Counted from the first letter of the stretch, positions 53,571 through 62,856 are shown. The stretch is 64,000 bases of DNA from Luteolibacter sp. SL250 (GCF_026625605.1 NZ_CP113054.1:1798001-1862000); one strand, 5' to 3'. Numbers and translations: made by a program. The notes: a model not told the origin generated them from the letters alone.

Positions 53571-55199
53571 ATGAAACCCATCCTCATCACCGGCGTCCTT
53601 TTCGCCTGCACGTTGTTCGCGTCCGCACAGCATCCGCGTTTTGTCGCGCACCGCGGTGCGTCGCACAAGGCGCCGGAGAACACCATCGCCGCGTTCAAAC
53701 TGGCGTGGGAGGAGAATGCGGACGGCATCGAGGGGGACTTCTATCTGAGCAAGGACGGCGAGGTGGTCTGCTTCCATGACAAGGACCTGAAGCGCGTGGC
53801 GGGACGGGAAGGGAAGATAGAGGAGATGTCCTGGAGCGAGCTTTCCACGTTGGATGTGGGGTCATGGAAGAGCCCGGACTACAAGGGGGAGAAAATCCCT
53901 CGCCTGGCGGATGTGCTGGACCTGCTGAAGCCGGGAAAACTGTTCTACCTGGAGATCAAGGACGGCCCGGAGATCGTCGCGCCCATCGGGAAGATCCTCG
54001 CGGAAAAGAAGGCGGACCCGGAACAGGTGATCTTCATCGCCTTTGATGCGGAGGTGGTGAAGGAGTGCCGCAGGCAGCTCCCGCAGTTCCGCGCGCACTG
54101 GCTTTCCTCCCTGAAGGGCGCGGATGAACCGGGCAAGGCGGAGGCCTACGTGAAGGAGCTGGGAAGCACGGGTGCGCAGGGCTTCCAGTTCGACTGGCGG
54201 GCACCGGTGGGTGCGGAGTGGGTGAAGGCGCTTAAGGACAGGAAATACACCATCACCTCATGGACGGTGAATGACGCCGACGCAGCGCGGCGGATGATCC
54301 GCTACGGGGTGGATTTCATCACCACGGACCGGCCCGCGGGGCTGCGTGCGGAACTCAAGGATCCCGAAAAACTCTGGAACGTGCGGGATCACATCAAGCG
54401 GGAGGATTTCATGATCCAGAGCCATCGTGGTGCGGGGGAGTTGGGGCCGGAGAACTCGAAAGAGGCGTTCGGGTTGGCGTGGAGCCTGGGCACCATCCCG
54501 GAGGCGGACATCCGCACGACGAAGGACGGCGTGATCGTCGCGTTCCATGACAAGGACTTCCATCGCATCCTGCCGCATGAGACCGAGGAGGTGCGGAAGA
54601 AGGGCATCGAGCATCTCACGTGGAAGGAAGTTGCCGCGCTCGATATCGGCGTGTGGAAGGGGGAGAAGTTCAAGGGCCAGCGCGTGTCCTCCTTCGCGGA
54701 CATCGTATCCCAACTGAAGGAGGATCCACGGCGCAAGATCTACGTCGATATCAAGAACGTGGACCTGAAGCAACTCGCGGATGAGGCGGACAAGGGGGGC
54801 GTCACCAGCCGGCTGATCCTGGCCAGCACGAAGCCGGACGTCATCCGCGGCTGGAAGGCGGTGGCGCCAAAGTCATTCACCCTCCACTGGATGGGCGGGG
54901 ATGAGGCGGCGCTGGCCGCACGGCTGGACAAGCTGGAGGCGGAGCATTTCAAGGGCGTGGACCAGCTCCAGATCCATGTGCGCCGGAAGGACGGCGTGCT
55001 CACCCCGTCCGTGGACTTTCTCAAGGAAACCGGCCGCAGGCTGCGCGCGCGGGGTATCCTGTTCCAGACCCTGCCATGGGAGATGAAGGATGCGGAGACC
55101 TATCAGCAGCTGATGGACCTGGGATGCGCGAGCTTCGCCACGGATTTCCCGGATGCCGTTTCCAAGACGGTGACGGACTACTATGCGGGTAGTCGGTGA
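53571..55199 (+). CDS. Double-domain glycerophosphodiester phosphodiesterase
   Basis: The 542-aa secreted protein has a signal peptide (ILITGVLFACTLFASA) and two GDPD domains in tandem. The first has FVAHRGASHKAPENTIAAF, GIEGDFYLSKDG and FHDKDLKRV (residues 25-75). The second begins at about residue 282 with IQSHRGAGELGPENSKEAF, EADIRTTKDG and FHDKDFHRI. Both retain the His, Glu-x-Asp and HD catalytic elements, so both may be active. It would release glycerol 3-phosphate from phospholipid head groups. The ATG starts the signal peptide; an upstream frame lacks one. Confidence 0.9.
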   Translation: MKPILITGVLFACTLFASAQHPRFVAHRGASHKAPENTIAAFKLAWEENADGIEGDFYLSKDGEVVCFHDKDLKRVAGREGKIEEMSWSELSTLDVGSWKSPDYKGEKIPRLADVLDLLKPGKLFYLEIKDGPEIVAPIGKILAEKKADPEQVIFIAFDAEVVKECRRQLPQFRAHWLSSLKGADEPGKAEAYVKELGSTGAQGFQFDWRAPVGAEWVKALKDRKYTITSWTVNDADAARRMIRYGVDFITTDRPAGLRAELKDPEKLWNVRDHIKREDFMIQSHRGAGELGPENSKEAFGLAWSLGTIPEADIRTTKDGVIVAFHDKDFHRILPHETEEVRKKGIEHLTWKEVAALDIGVWKGEKFKGQRVSSFADIVSQLKEDPRRKIYVDIKNVDLKQLADEADKGGVTSRLILASTKPDVIRGWKAVAPKSFTLHWMGGDEAALAARLDKLEAEHFKGVDQLQIHVRRKDGVLTPSVDFLKETGRRLRARGILFQTLPWEMKDAETYQQLMDLGCASFATDFPDAVSKTVTDYYAGSR

Positions 55200-55507
55200 G
55201 GGGGGAGGTGCTCATGGCCGCGCAATGAGCGGAAAGGAAGCGTTTTCTCCGGAAGGGTTTGGGTGACGTGCTTGTGCTGATGCGGCATGTCAAGGGTGGC
55301 GGACCTCGTGATAGGTTCGGTTGACGGGGAGGATCCCAAGGGGCGGAGGTGCTCTGGTTGATGATGCTCCAACGCATCGCTCACTGTATCCGCCGCACAG
55401 ACCATGCGGCATCTCCCCTTGGCCCTTTCGGAGAAGGGTCTTCCTTTCCGTCGGCGGCGCCGACGGGGGGGGAAGATGGCGCTATGGGAGAAAAGCCTTT
55501 CCTTTTC
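55200..55507. repeat. 308-bp intergenic region with a degenerate inverted repeat
   Basis: No gene seen. Imperfect arms at 55231-55257 (GGAAAGGAAGCGTTTTCTCC...) and 55423-55449 (GGGTCTTCCTTTCC at its end) are inverted and resemble the arms at 38.2-38.35 kb. The region lies between convergent genes. Confidence 0.6.
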
Positions 55508-56920
55508 TCAGCCCAGCATCTCGATGAGATGGCCGTAGACATCGCTGTTGCGGACCATGCCGGTGAAGCGGTCGCACTGCGGGCCGAAGGCGGAGACGAG
55601 GGTGGGGTCGGTGGTGTGGGACGTGCCCGTCCAGCCGATGCCGGTATGGTTCCCCTGGATCTGACCGAGAAGTCCTTCCGGCTTGGCGAGCTGTTCGTTC
55701 CACTCAATGACCGGCTTTTTCGCGAAGATATCCAGCAGGGCGGAAATCTCGTTGTCCTCCGCGCCGAAGCCCAGACGGCTGGAGACCAGTCCTTTGAGGC
55801 TTTCCTTGTCGTCCGGGCGGGAGAGTTTCGTCCAGTCGGTGAACAGAGCTTCGTAGGATGCTTTCTGCTTCGTGATGCTTCCGAAAAGTCCGTTGGTCTT
55901 TCCGTAGCCTCCGCCGGTGCCGTTGAGGCCGGGGTTCGCATTGCCATGGTCGCTGGTGGCGATGACCAGGATGTCGTCCCGTCCCGCTGTGGTGGCAAGG
56001 ACGTGGGCCAGAGCGTCGTCGAAGGCGATCTGGTCGTGCAGAAGTGCGCCGATGTCATTGCGGTGCGCGGCGTGGTCGATCCTCGCGCCCTCGATCTGCA
56101 GGAGGAACGGCTTGTCTCCCTCCAGGAAGCGTCCGAGAGCGGCGGTCGCCATCTCGGTCAGGGTGGGGACGGTGCGTTTCAGTTCATCGGAAGCATCGCG
56201 GTCGATGGAGTAGGGGATGTGTCCGCGGGAAAAGGTGCCGAGCAGCTTGGGTGACTTCGCGGCCAGCATGGCGTCACGGTTGCCCACGACGTCGTAGCCC
56301 GCTGCGGAGAACTCACCGGAGAGGTCGCGCTTGTCCGGGCGTTCGTCTTTGGAAAAGTAGCCGGAACCGCCGCCCAGCAGGACGTCCACGGTCTTCAGGT
56401 ATTGGGTGGCGATCTCCTCCTCGTTCCCGCGCTCCGTGCAAACGGCGGCGAAGCCCGCCGGGGTGGCGTGGGTGATGGTGGCGGTGCTGACCAGGCCGAT
56501 GCGGACGCCTTTTTTACCGAGGGCATGGGCCAGCGGTACCAACGGGCGGCCGTCCGGGCGGACATTGATCGCACCGTTGTTCACCCGCTCGCCTCCGCCC
56601 CAGGAGGTGGAGGCTGCGGCGGAGTCCGTGACCAGGGAGTTGGCGGAGGCGGTGTCCATCAGGCCGCGGGCGGCCTTGCGGTCGTTCATCAGGGCCCACC
56701 AGCGGGTGCCGGACTTCCGGGTGAGCTGGGACCATGCCTCCCCCAGCGTGAGGACGCCGGGACTCATGCCGTCGGAAACCATGAAAATGACACCCCGGAT
56801 CTTTTTTCCGGCCTCCTTGGGCGGCTGGGCGGATGAGCGTGGCGCGGCGAAGGCGGCGAAGCCTCCGGTGAGCGCTGCGGTCTTCAGCCAGTCGCGGCGG
56901 GAGAAATCGGGTTTGTTCAT
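55508..56920 (-). CDS. Alkaline phosphatase (PhoA superfamily), Tat-exported
   Basis: The 470-aa enzyme starts with a twin-Arg signal (FSRRDWLKTAALTGGFAAF). The core has GVIFMVSDGMSPG (metal-binding Asp), NSLVTDSAAASTSWGGG (nucleophile Ser and its neighbours), IEGARIDHAAHRND (metal His/Asp), ILVIATSDHGNANPG and HTTDPTLVSAFGP (metal His). This is the alkaline phosphatase fold that hydrolyses phosphomonoesters in the periplasm. The start is set by the Tat signal. With phoD and the glycerophosphodiesterase it would recover phosphate from organic esters. Confidence 0.93.
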   Translation of the reverse strand: MNKPDFSRRDWLKTAALTGGFAAFAAPRSSAQPPKEAGKKIRGVIFMVSDGMSPGVLTLGEAWSQLTRKSGTRWWALMNDRKAARGLMDTASANSLVTDSAAASTSWGGGERVNNGAINVRPDGRPLVPLAHALGKKGVRIGLVSTATITHATPAGFAAVCTERGNEEEIATQYLKTVDVLLGGGSGYFSKDERPDKRDLSGEFSAAGYDVVGNRDAMLAAKSPKLLGTFSRGHIPYSIDRDASDELKRTVPTLTEMATAALGRFLEGDKPFLLQIEGARIDHAAHRNDIGALLHDQIAFDDALAHVLATTAGRDDILVIATSDHGNANPGLNGTGGGYGKTNGLFGSITKQKASYEALFTDWTKLSRPDDKESLKGLVSSRLGFGAEDNEISALLDIFAKKPVIEWNEQLAKPEGLLGQIQGNHTGIGWTGTSHTTDPTLVSAFGPQCDRFTGMVRNSDVYGHLIEMLG

Positions 56921-57310
56921 GGGGGTAACTTCTAGATCGGCCCCCCGGGCACCGCAAGAACGGGAGCGCACTTTGTCGATACCGTCACCTCATTTGCAGG
57001 AGGAGGGTTTCACCGCAAAGGTGGGGAGAAGTGCCGGGTGATCCGTGATCGGTGATCAGTGGAAGACGGGATCGATGGAGGATGTGGTTCCGGGCGGATC
57101 ATTTTCTGATGAGGTGAAATTTGTTTGCCGTTAATGTGTTATGGGGAATCTGGAGCGGAATCTGGAATCTGTTCCGATCTCTCCGGTATCATCATTCCCG
57201 CATTGATCACCGATCACTGATCACTTGGCACTTCTTCCGAAATGCCAGGAAGGGGGGTAGTCGCACCCCGGGCTTGCGCCTGCGGCCCGGGTCACCTAAA
57301 CGTCCCGGCC
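56921..57310. repeat. 390-bp intergenic region with an inverted repeat pair
   Basis: Arms at 57028-57058 and 57204-57234 are inverted with about 28 of 31 matching bases and contain GTGATCGGTGATCA / TGATCACCGATCAC. The interior (145 bp) is AT-richer than the surroundings and may hold the parC promoter. No gene seen. Confidence 0.7.
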
Positions 57311-59293
57311 ATGACGCACGATCCGGACCAGCATTCCTCCCTGAAGGGGATGTATTCCGACTATTTCCTCGACTACGCCAGCTACGTCATCCTGGAGCGG
57401 GCGGTGCCCCACCTCAACGACGGCCTGAAGCCCGTCCAGCGCCGCATCCTGCACTCCATGGATGAGCTGGACGACGGCCGCTACAACAAGGTGGCGAACG
57501 TCGTGGGGAACACGATGAAATACCACCCGCACGGCGACCAGTCCATCGGCGACGCCATGGTGGGCCTGGGCCAGAAGGAACTGCTCATCGACACCCAGGG
57601 CAACTGGGGCAACACGCTGACCGGGGACGGTGCCGCCGCCCCTCGTTACATCGAGGCCCGGCTGACGAAATTCGCGCTCGACGTCGTCTTCAACCCGAAG
57701 ACGACGGAATGGCTTCCCAGCTATGACGGCCGGAACAAGGAGCCGGTCACCCTGCCGATCAAGTTCCCGCTGCTGCTGGCGCAGGGCGTGGAGGGCATCG
57801 CCGTGGGTCTCGCCTGCAAGGTGCTGCCGCACAATTTCAACGAACTCATCGAGGCGTCCATCGCCGTGCTGCGCGAGCAGCCGTTCACACTGGTGCCGGA
57901 CTTCCCGACCGGGGGCATCATGGATGCCAGCCAGTACAATGACGGCCTGCGCGGCGGAAAGGTGCGTGTGCGTGCCCGCATCGCCACGGACAAGAAGGGC
58001 CTGCTGCGCATCACTGAGATCCCGTTCGGCACCACGACGGGGAACCTGATGGATTCCGTCGTCGCGGCGGCGGACAAAGGGAAGATCAAGATCGCCAAGA
58101 TCGAGGACAACACGGCGGCCCACGCGGACATCCTCGTCCACCTGCCTGCCGGAGCGGATGCGGAGAACACCCGCGATGCGCTCTATGCCTTCACCGACTG
58201 CGAGCTGAGCATTTCCCCGAACGCCTGCGTCATCGCGGACGGAAAGCCGGTCTTCATGCCCGTCTCGGAGATCCTCCGCCGCGTGACCCTCCAGACGAAG
58301 GACCTGCTGAGGCAGGAGCTGGAGATCAAACTGGGCGAGCTGGCCGACAAATGGCACTTCAGCTCCCTGGAGAAGATTTTCATCGAGAACCGCATCTACC
58401 GCGACATCGAAGAAGAGGAGACCTGGGAAGGAGTCATCACCGCCATCGACAAGGGCCTCACCCCGTTCAAGCCGCTACTCAAGCGCGAGGTGACCCAGGA
58501 CGACATTGTCCGGCTCACGGAGATCCGGATCAAGCGTATCTCGAAGTTCGACTCGTTCAAGGCGGACGAGGAGATCAAGGCACTGGAGAAGTCCATCGAG
58601 GAAACGGAGAAGAACCTCCGCAACCTCACGCGCTACACCATCCGCTGGTATGAGGAGCTGATGCGGAAATACGGCAAGGACCGCGAACGGCGGACGGAGA
58701 TTTCATCGTTCGATCGCGTGGACCGCACGCAGGTCGTCGCCGCGACGGAGACGCTCTACCTGGACGCGAAGAACGGCTTCGCCGGCTACGGCCTGAAAAA
58801 GGACGGCGAGCCGCTGGAGAAATGCTCCACGCTGGATGACCTCATCACCTTCACGGGAGATGGCAAGATGCGGGTGCTGAAGGTGGCGGAGAAGGTCTTC
58901 GTCGGCCAGAAGCCGCTGCGCGTGGCGATCCTGCGCAAGGACGAGGATCTCGTTTACTCCATGATCTACCGCGACGGCCGCGACGGGCCGATCCTGGCGA
59001 AGCGTTTCCGCATGGGCGGCATCACCCGCGACAAGGAATACGACCTGACGAAGGGCACGCCCGGCACGCGCATCCTCTACTTCGCCGTCCACAAGACGGA
59101 GGAGGAAAGCGCCCAGCAGATGCTGCTGGTCCACCTGAAGCCGGTGCTGCGGATGCGCAACCTGATCCGCCCGCTGCCGTTCTTCGAGTTCGGCATCAAG
59201 AGCCGGTCCAGCGCCGGGAACCTGGTCACCAAGCACGCGATCGAGAAGATCGTCCGCGCGCCGAAGGACTATGATCCGACGCTGGGTGCGTGA
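57311..59293 (+). CDS. parC: DNA gyrase/topoisomerase IV subunit A (ParC-like)
   Basis: The 660-aa topoisomerase subunit has the breakage-rejoining domain: YFLDYASYVILERAVPHLNDGLKPVQRRIL, KYHPHGDQSIGDAMV, TGDGAAAPRYIEARLT with catalytic Tyr113, and GVEGIAVGLACKVLPHNF. The C-terminal domain is short and lacks the GyrA box, so it is ParC-like. It is expected to decatenate chromosomes with a ParE partner not in this window. The ATG (MTHDPDQHSSLKG) is family-like; the longer upstream frame is not. It is convergent with oxyR, 24 bp apart. Confidence 0.93.
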   Translation: MTHDPDQHSSLKGMYSDYFLDYASYVILERAVPHLNDGLKPVQRRILHSMDELDDGRYNKVANVVGNTMKYHPHGDQSIGDAMVGLGQKELLIDTQGNWGNTLTGDGAAAPRYIEARLTKFALDVVFNPKTTEWLPSYDGRNKEPVTLPIKFPLLLAQGVEGIAVGLACKVLPHNFNELIEASIAVLREQPFTLVPDFPTGGIMDASQYNDGLRGGKVRVRARIATDKKGLLRITEIPFGTTTGNLMDSVVAAADKGKIKIAKIEDNTAAHADILVHLPAGADAENTRDALYAFTDCELSISPNACVIADGKPVFMPVSEILRRVTLQTKDLLRQELEIKLGELADKWHFSSLEKIFIENRIYRDIEEEETWEGVITAIDKGLTPFKPLLKREVTQDDIVRLTEIRIKRISKFDSFKADEEIKALEKSIEETEKNLRNLTRYTIRWYEELMRKYGKDRERRTEISSFDRVDRTQVVAATETLYLDAKNGFAGYGLKKDGEPLEKCSTLDDLITFTGDGKMRVLKVAEKVFVGQKPLRVAILRKDEDLVYSMIYRDGRDGPILAKRFRMGGITRDKEYDLTKGTPGTRILYFAVHKTEEESAQQMLLVHLKPVLRMRNLIRPLPFFEFGIKSRSSAGNLVTKHAIEKIVRAPKDYDPTLGA

Positions 59294-59317
59294 TCCACGG
59301 GTCGCTTCGCCACTCCC

Positions 59318-60217
59318 TCACCGCAGCTCCGCCTGGATGCCCTGGAGAAGATTGGCGAGCTCCTTTGCGGCCATTGAAAGCGGTTGCGCCCGGCGCTTGA
59401 GCAGGCTGATGGTGCGCTCCGGATCGGGGTTCGCGAAGCGGCGGAAAACCAGCGATGGGTCATTGCGCGTCCGTGCGGCGAACTCCGGGACGACCGCGAA
59501 GCCCATGCCGGAGGCGACCATGGCGAGGGCGGTGCCGAGCTGGTCGCACTCCAGCCGGGCGTCCAGCCGCTTGAGCCGGCAGACTTTCAGGGTGCGGTCG
59601 GTGAGGCAGTGGCCGTCTTTCAGGTGGATGAGTTCCTCCGCCGCCAGTTGATCGGGGCGGGGGGCGGACTTCGCGCGGGACAGGGGGTGGTTCGCGGGCA
59701 GGGCGAGCAGCAGCGGCTCGCGGAAAAGTTCCTTCACATGGAGCGACCACTTCTTGAGGACCTGCGGCGCGACATCGCTCAGCACGGCGAACTCGATGGT
59801 CCCGTCGACGATCTGCTGGATCAGCTCGCCGGTGCGTGCTTCCTGGATCTGGAGGTCGATCTTGGGGTAGACCTCGCGGAACGGCTTGAGCAGCTTTGGC
59901 AACAGGTAGGGGGCGATGGTGGGGATGATGCCGAAGGTGACCCTGCCTTCCTGGGTTTCGCGCCGCTTTTCGAAGCGTTCGCGCAGCTTCCTGGCCTCAT
60001 CGAGAAGACGGGTGGCATGTTCCAACAGGACCAACCCGGCGCTGGTTGGCTCCACGCCGCGCGGCCTGCGGTGGACCAGCGGCTCGCCAAGCTCATCCTC
60101 AAGTGCTTTGAGCTGCTGGCTCAGTGATGGCTGGGCGACCTGGCACGCCTTCGCCGCCGCAGTGAGGGATCCTTCGCGGATGATGGTGGTGAAATACTCG
60201 AGCTGGCGCAGATCCAT
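59318..60217 (-). CDS. oxyR: OxyR-type hydrogen peroxide-sensing LysR regulator
   Basis: The 299-aa protein has an N-terminal winged helix (LRQLEYFTTIIREGSLTAAAK... PSLSQQLKALEDELGEPLVHR, 3-50) and a LysR effector domain. The peroxide-sensing pair Cys204 and Cys213 lies in DGHCLTDRTLKVCRL, with the same nine-residue spacing as Cys199/Cys208 in E. coli OxyR. It would activate antioxidant genes after disulfide formation. A CATAG-N7-CTATG dyad sits 14 to 30 bp upstream of the ATG. It is divergent from the PfkB gene. Confidence 0.93.
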   Translation of the reverse strand: MDLRQLEYFTTIIREGSLTAAAKACQVAQPSLSQQLKALEDELGEPLVHRRPRGVEPTSAGLVLLEHATRLLDEARKLRERFEKRRETQEGRVTFGIIPTIAPYLLPKLLKPFREVYPKIDLQIQEARTGELIQQIVDGTIEFAVLSDVAPQVLKKWSLHVKELFREPLLLALPANHPLSRAKSAPRPDQLAAEELIHLKDGHCLTDRTLKVCRLKRLDARLECDQLGTALAMVASGMGFAVVPEFAARTRNDPSLVFRRFANPDPERTISLLKRRAQPLSMAAKELANLLQGIQAELR

Positions 60218-60230
60218 GATCTGATCATCC

Positions 60231-60247
60231 CATAGACACGGGCTATG
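60231..60247. promoter_or_regulatory. Predicted OxyR/LysR operator upstream of oxyR
   Basis: CATAG-N7-CTATG is a perfect dyad whose core ATAG-N7-CTAT equals one half of the OxyR consensus and fits the LysR T-N11-A box. It lies 14-30 bp before the oxyR ATG in the divergent spacer with the sugar kinase gene. Autoregulation is the natural reading; a second half-site is not evident. Confidence 0.6.
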
Positions 60248-60360
60248 ACAAGGTTCTAATCCATAAGTGATAGTGATGATTTGGATTGGGTTGCGCACTT
60301 TTCTGTTCGCTTCACCCGCAGGCATGTGGGGAGATGGCGGCAGGAAGGACCCCGGCAGCC

Positions 60361-61296
60361 ATGGCAGAAATCATCACCATCACACTCAATCCTGCGATCG
60401 ACCACACCGTCCATCTGGAGACATTTGTGCCGGGGAAGGTCAATCGTGTGGACTGGCATCACCGTCAAGCAGGGGGAAAGGGTGTGAATGTAGCGGCGCT
60501 GCTGGCCGCGTACGGGATTCCCTGCATGGCGACCGGATTTCTGGGGGAGGACAATCCCGCGCTTTTCGAGAAGCTGTTTCGTGAGACGGGCATCGACGAT
60601 GCATTCATCCGTATCCCCGGAGAGACCCGAACCGGGATCAAGATCATCGGTGACAGGAGCGCAGGCACGACGGACATCAATTTTCCCGGACTGAGTCCTG
60701 ATGGCGTTGGGTGGAGCAGGTTGGTCAGGACGGTGGGTGAACTGGCCACGCCGGGGAAGTGGTGTGTGTTCGGTGGAAGCCTGCCATCCGGGGTGGAACC
60801 CGCGCATTTCCGCGACCTGCTGGAGATAGCGAAAGCGGGTGGGGCGTGGGTTGCTGTGGATGCGAGCGGGGAGGCCTTGGCACTGGCGCTCGACCTGGGA
60901 GTGGATCTCATCAAACCGAACGAGCACGAACTGGCGGAGGTGATGGGCATCCCTCCGGAAGCGCTGGTTGCGGATCCCGCGCCGGTTCTGCGGCAGTTGG
61001 GGGAGGGGATCGGGCACATTGTCCTGTCCATGGGGGAAAAGGGGGCATTGTTCCACACGAAGGAAGGCACGCTCCATGCGAAGCCGCCGGAGGTGGAGGT
61101 CGTCAGTACCGTTGGGGCCGGAGACTCGTTGCTGGCCGGATATCTGGCAGGGTTGGTGACCGGACGGTCGCTGGAGGCCCGCGCCCGCCTGGCCACCGCA
61201 TTCGCATGGTCCGCGTTGGAGAAAGTTTCCAGATCCCTTCCTGCGATGGATGAAATCCACGTCCGGATGGAACGGGTGGATGTGGAAACATGGTAG
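60361..61296 (+). CDS. PfkB-family kinase, 1-phosphofructokinase-like
   Basis: The 311-aa protein has the FruK/LacC pattern: ITITLNPAIDHTVHLETFVPGKVNRV at the N-terminus, AGGKGVNVAALLAAYG (substrate region), FGGSLPSGVEPAHF, LIKPNEHELAEVMG and STVGAGDSLLAGYLAGL, the last holding the catalytic Asp. It most likely phosphorylates fructose 1-phosphate or tagatose 6-phosphate. No PTS genes are adjacent. The ATG at MAEIITITLNP begins the first strand; upstream open codons are Arg/Pro-rich and not family-like. Confidence 0.9.
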   Translation: MAEIITITLNPAIDHTVHLETFVPGKVNRVDWHHRQAGGKGVNVAALLAAYGIPCMATGFLGEDNPALFEKLFRETGIDDAFIRIPGETRTGIKIIGDRSAGTTDINFPGLSPDGVGWSRLVRTVGELATPGKWCVFGGSLPSGVEPAHFRDLLEIAKAGGAWVAVDASGEALALALDLGVDLIKPNEHELAEVMGIPPEALVADPAPVLRQLGEGIGHIVLSMGEKGALFHTKEGTLHAKPPEVEVVSTVGAGDSLLAGYLAGLVTGRSLEARARLATAFAWSALEKVSRSLPAMDEIHVRMERVDVETW

Positions 61297-61377
61297 GGCG
61301 TGGCGGTCTGGTCCGTGGAGCTTGTTCATGGTATATCTGCCGCGTTCCACGGTGGGAACGGCTGATGGCGCGTTTCA

Positions 61378-61406
61378 TTGACATGCCATGGCCAGGCGGA
61401 TAGTTG
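61378..61406 (+). promoter_or_regulatory. Promoter-like block upstream of secreted paralog 1
   Basis: TTGACA, 17-bp spacing, TAGTTG, 10 bp before the ATG at 61416. The same block (GCGTTTCATTGACATG ... GCGGATAGTTGG) precedes the second paralog. The closeness to the ATG would mean a very short leader or a leaderless message. Confidence 0.5.
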
Positions 61407-61415
61407 GTTTTCCTA

Positions 61416-62780
61416 ATGTATTTCGGAAAGCTCGTGCCCCCATTGCTATCCTGTGCCCTGGTGGTGCTGCCGGTTCATGCTGGCGAGTTTGTGGATAAAC
61501 TGAGGGAATCCGCTTCGCTGGAGATCGAGAAATCCGAGACTGACGCACTCTTCAGGCAGGCGGAGCTTTCGCAAAAGTATGTCGCGGCGTTGAAGTCGCT
61601 GGAGGAGAGGGTCCGGACGACCGGGGATCTGGATGCGATCATCCGCGTGCGGGAGGAAGCGGACTCGATCACGAAGTCCGGGGAGGTGACTTCCCACGGG
61701 GACAAGGGCATCACGGACCTGCGGGAGAAATACATCGCGGCCCGAACCGTCATCATGAAGGACGCCGACACGGCGCGTGGGAAGGTCGTCGAATCGTTGA
61801 CCAGGGCCATCCGCGAGAAGGAAGCGGCGCTGACGAAAGCGGGTCAGGTGGATGAGGCGCTGGCGGTGCGGAAGGAGGGCGAGCAGATGTTGCTGGAGCT
61901 TTCCGCCGGGACGCAGAACCAGGGGGTGGAGTTCGAGGAGGATGCGCGCGCCACAGGACCGACGGAGCTGAAGGAACTGAAGGAAATCAACGTCCCCACG
62001 ACCGCGCCCGCCCTGTTCGAGAAACCATTCTCGATCAAGGGAACGTGGTTGGAGTCGATGACGCTCCCGCCACTGAAACAGAGGATCAGCGAGCAGGTGG
62101 TCCTTGGCGACAGGGGCAAGAAGAAGTGGCCGACCATCGTGCTGCCGAAAGGGACGGTCTGGTCGGGCAGGGACACGAGGATCTTTTCCTCGGCGGCCTA
62201 CATCGTGGCGACGAAATCCTCCTTCGAGCGGTTGAAATTTCTCGGCGATCTGGCGAGTGATTCTTATTTCGTGAACTGCTCCTTCGACGAGTGCACCCTC
62301 AACCGCGGTGGCGGTTGGTGGGGTTGGGACCAAGCGTCGAAATACTATCTGGAGAACTGCGTGGTCGGCAAATCCCTGGCCTCCGCATGGAACGTGGTGG
62401 ACAACGGATTCCGCGTGCGGACCAGCGTGTTCGAGAAGGTGGAACTGCCGACGGTCTCCTTCAAGGAGAAGGAGCCGGCGAACTATCTGAATCACCCGTG
62501 GTTCAGGTTCGAGAACTGCCGCTTCGTGGGGTGCAAGGTTCCGTCGAGTTTCGTGCTGGTGACGAGGGACTGCATTTTCCAGGACTGCGTTTTTGTGGAT
62601 GATGAGGGCCTGAAGGAGGGGCAGAAGCCGATCGATGTGGTCATCTACGTCGGGCCGGGCGGAAGGTATGACATCTCGAAACTGCCGAAAAATGTGACCA
62701 TCACCCGGAAGCCGGACACGGAGTGGAAAGGCGGGACCATTCCCACGGCGCAGGCGCTGCGGGATATGATGGCGTTCTGA
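61416..62780 (+). CDS. Secreted coiled-coil and beta-repeat protein, paralog 1 of 2
   Basis: The 454-aa product has a signal peptide (GKLVPPLLSCALVVLPVHAGE). A long helical segment follows (about 25-170: EKSETDALFRQAELSQKYV, ALTKAGQVDEALAVRKEGEQ). The C-terminal part has short strand-like units with Phe/Asn/Cys (SYFVNCSFDECTLN, YYLENCVVGKSLAS, FRFENCRFVGCKVP, CIFQDCVFVDDEG), as in right-handed beta-helix or pentapeptide-like proteins. I do not recognise the family. A near-identical paralog begins 76 bp after its stop, under a duplicate upstream block. Confidence 0.8.
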   Translation: MYFGKLVPPLLSCALVVLPVHAGEFVDKLRESASLEIEKSETDALFRQAELSQKYVAALKSLEERVRTTGDLDAIIRVREEADSITKSGEVTSHGDKGITDLREKYIAARTVIMKDADTARGKVVESLTRAIREKEAALTKAGQVDEALAVRKEGEQMLLELSAGTQNQGVEFEEDARATGPTELKELKEINVPTTAPALFEKPFSIKGTWLESMTLPPLKQRISEQVVLGDRGKKKWPTIVLPKGTVWSGRDTRIFSSAAYIVATKSSFERLKFLGDLASDSYFVNCSFDECTLNRGGGWWGWDQASKYYLENCVVGKSLASAWNVVDNGFRVRTSVFEKVELPTVSFKEKEPANYLNHPWFRFENCRFVGCKVPSSFVLVTRDCIFQDCVFVDDEGLKEGQKPIDVVIYVGPGGRYDISKLPKNVTITRKPDTEWKGGTIPTAQALRDMMAF

Positions 62781-62819
62781 TGGCAGGAAAGGTGCCTCTG
62801 TCTGCCGACCCGCGTTTCA

Positions 62820-62848
62820 TTGACATGATTTGGTCACGCGGATAGTTG
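62820..62848 (+). promoter_or_regulatory. Promoter-like block upstream of secreted paralog 2
   Basis: TTGACA, 17-bp spacing, TAGTTG, 8 bp before the ATG at 62857. It is a duplicate of the block before paralog 1; the -35, spacing and -10 are retained while the spacer sequence has changed. Confidence 0.5.
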
Positions 62849-62856
62849 GTTTCCTC

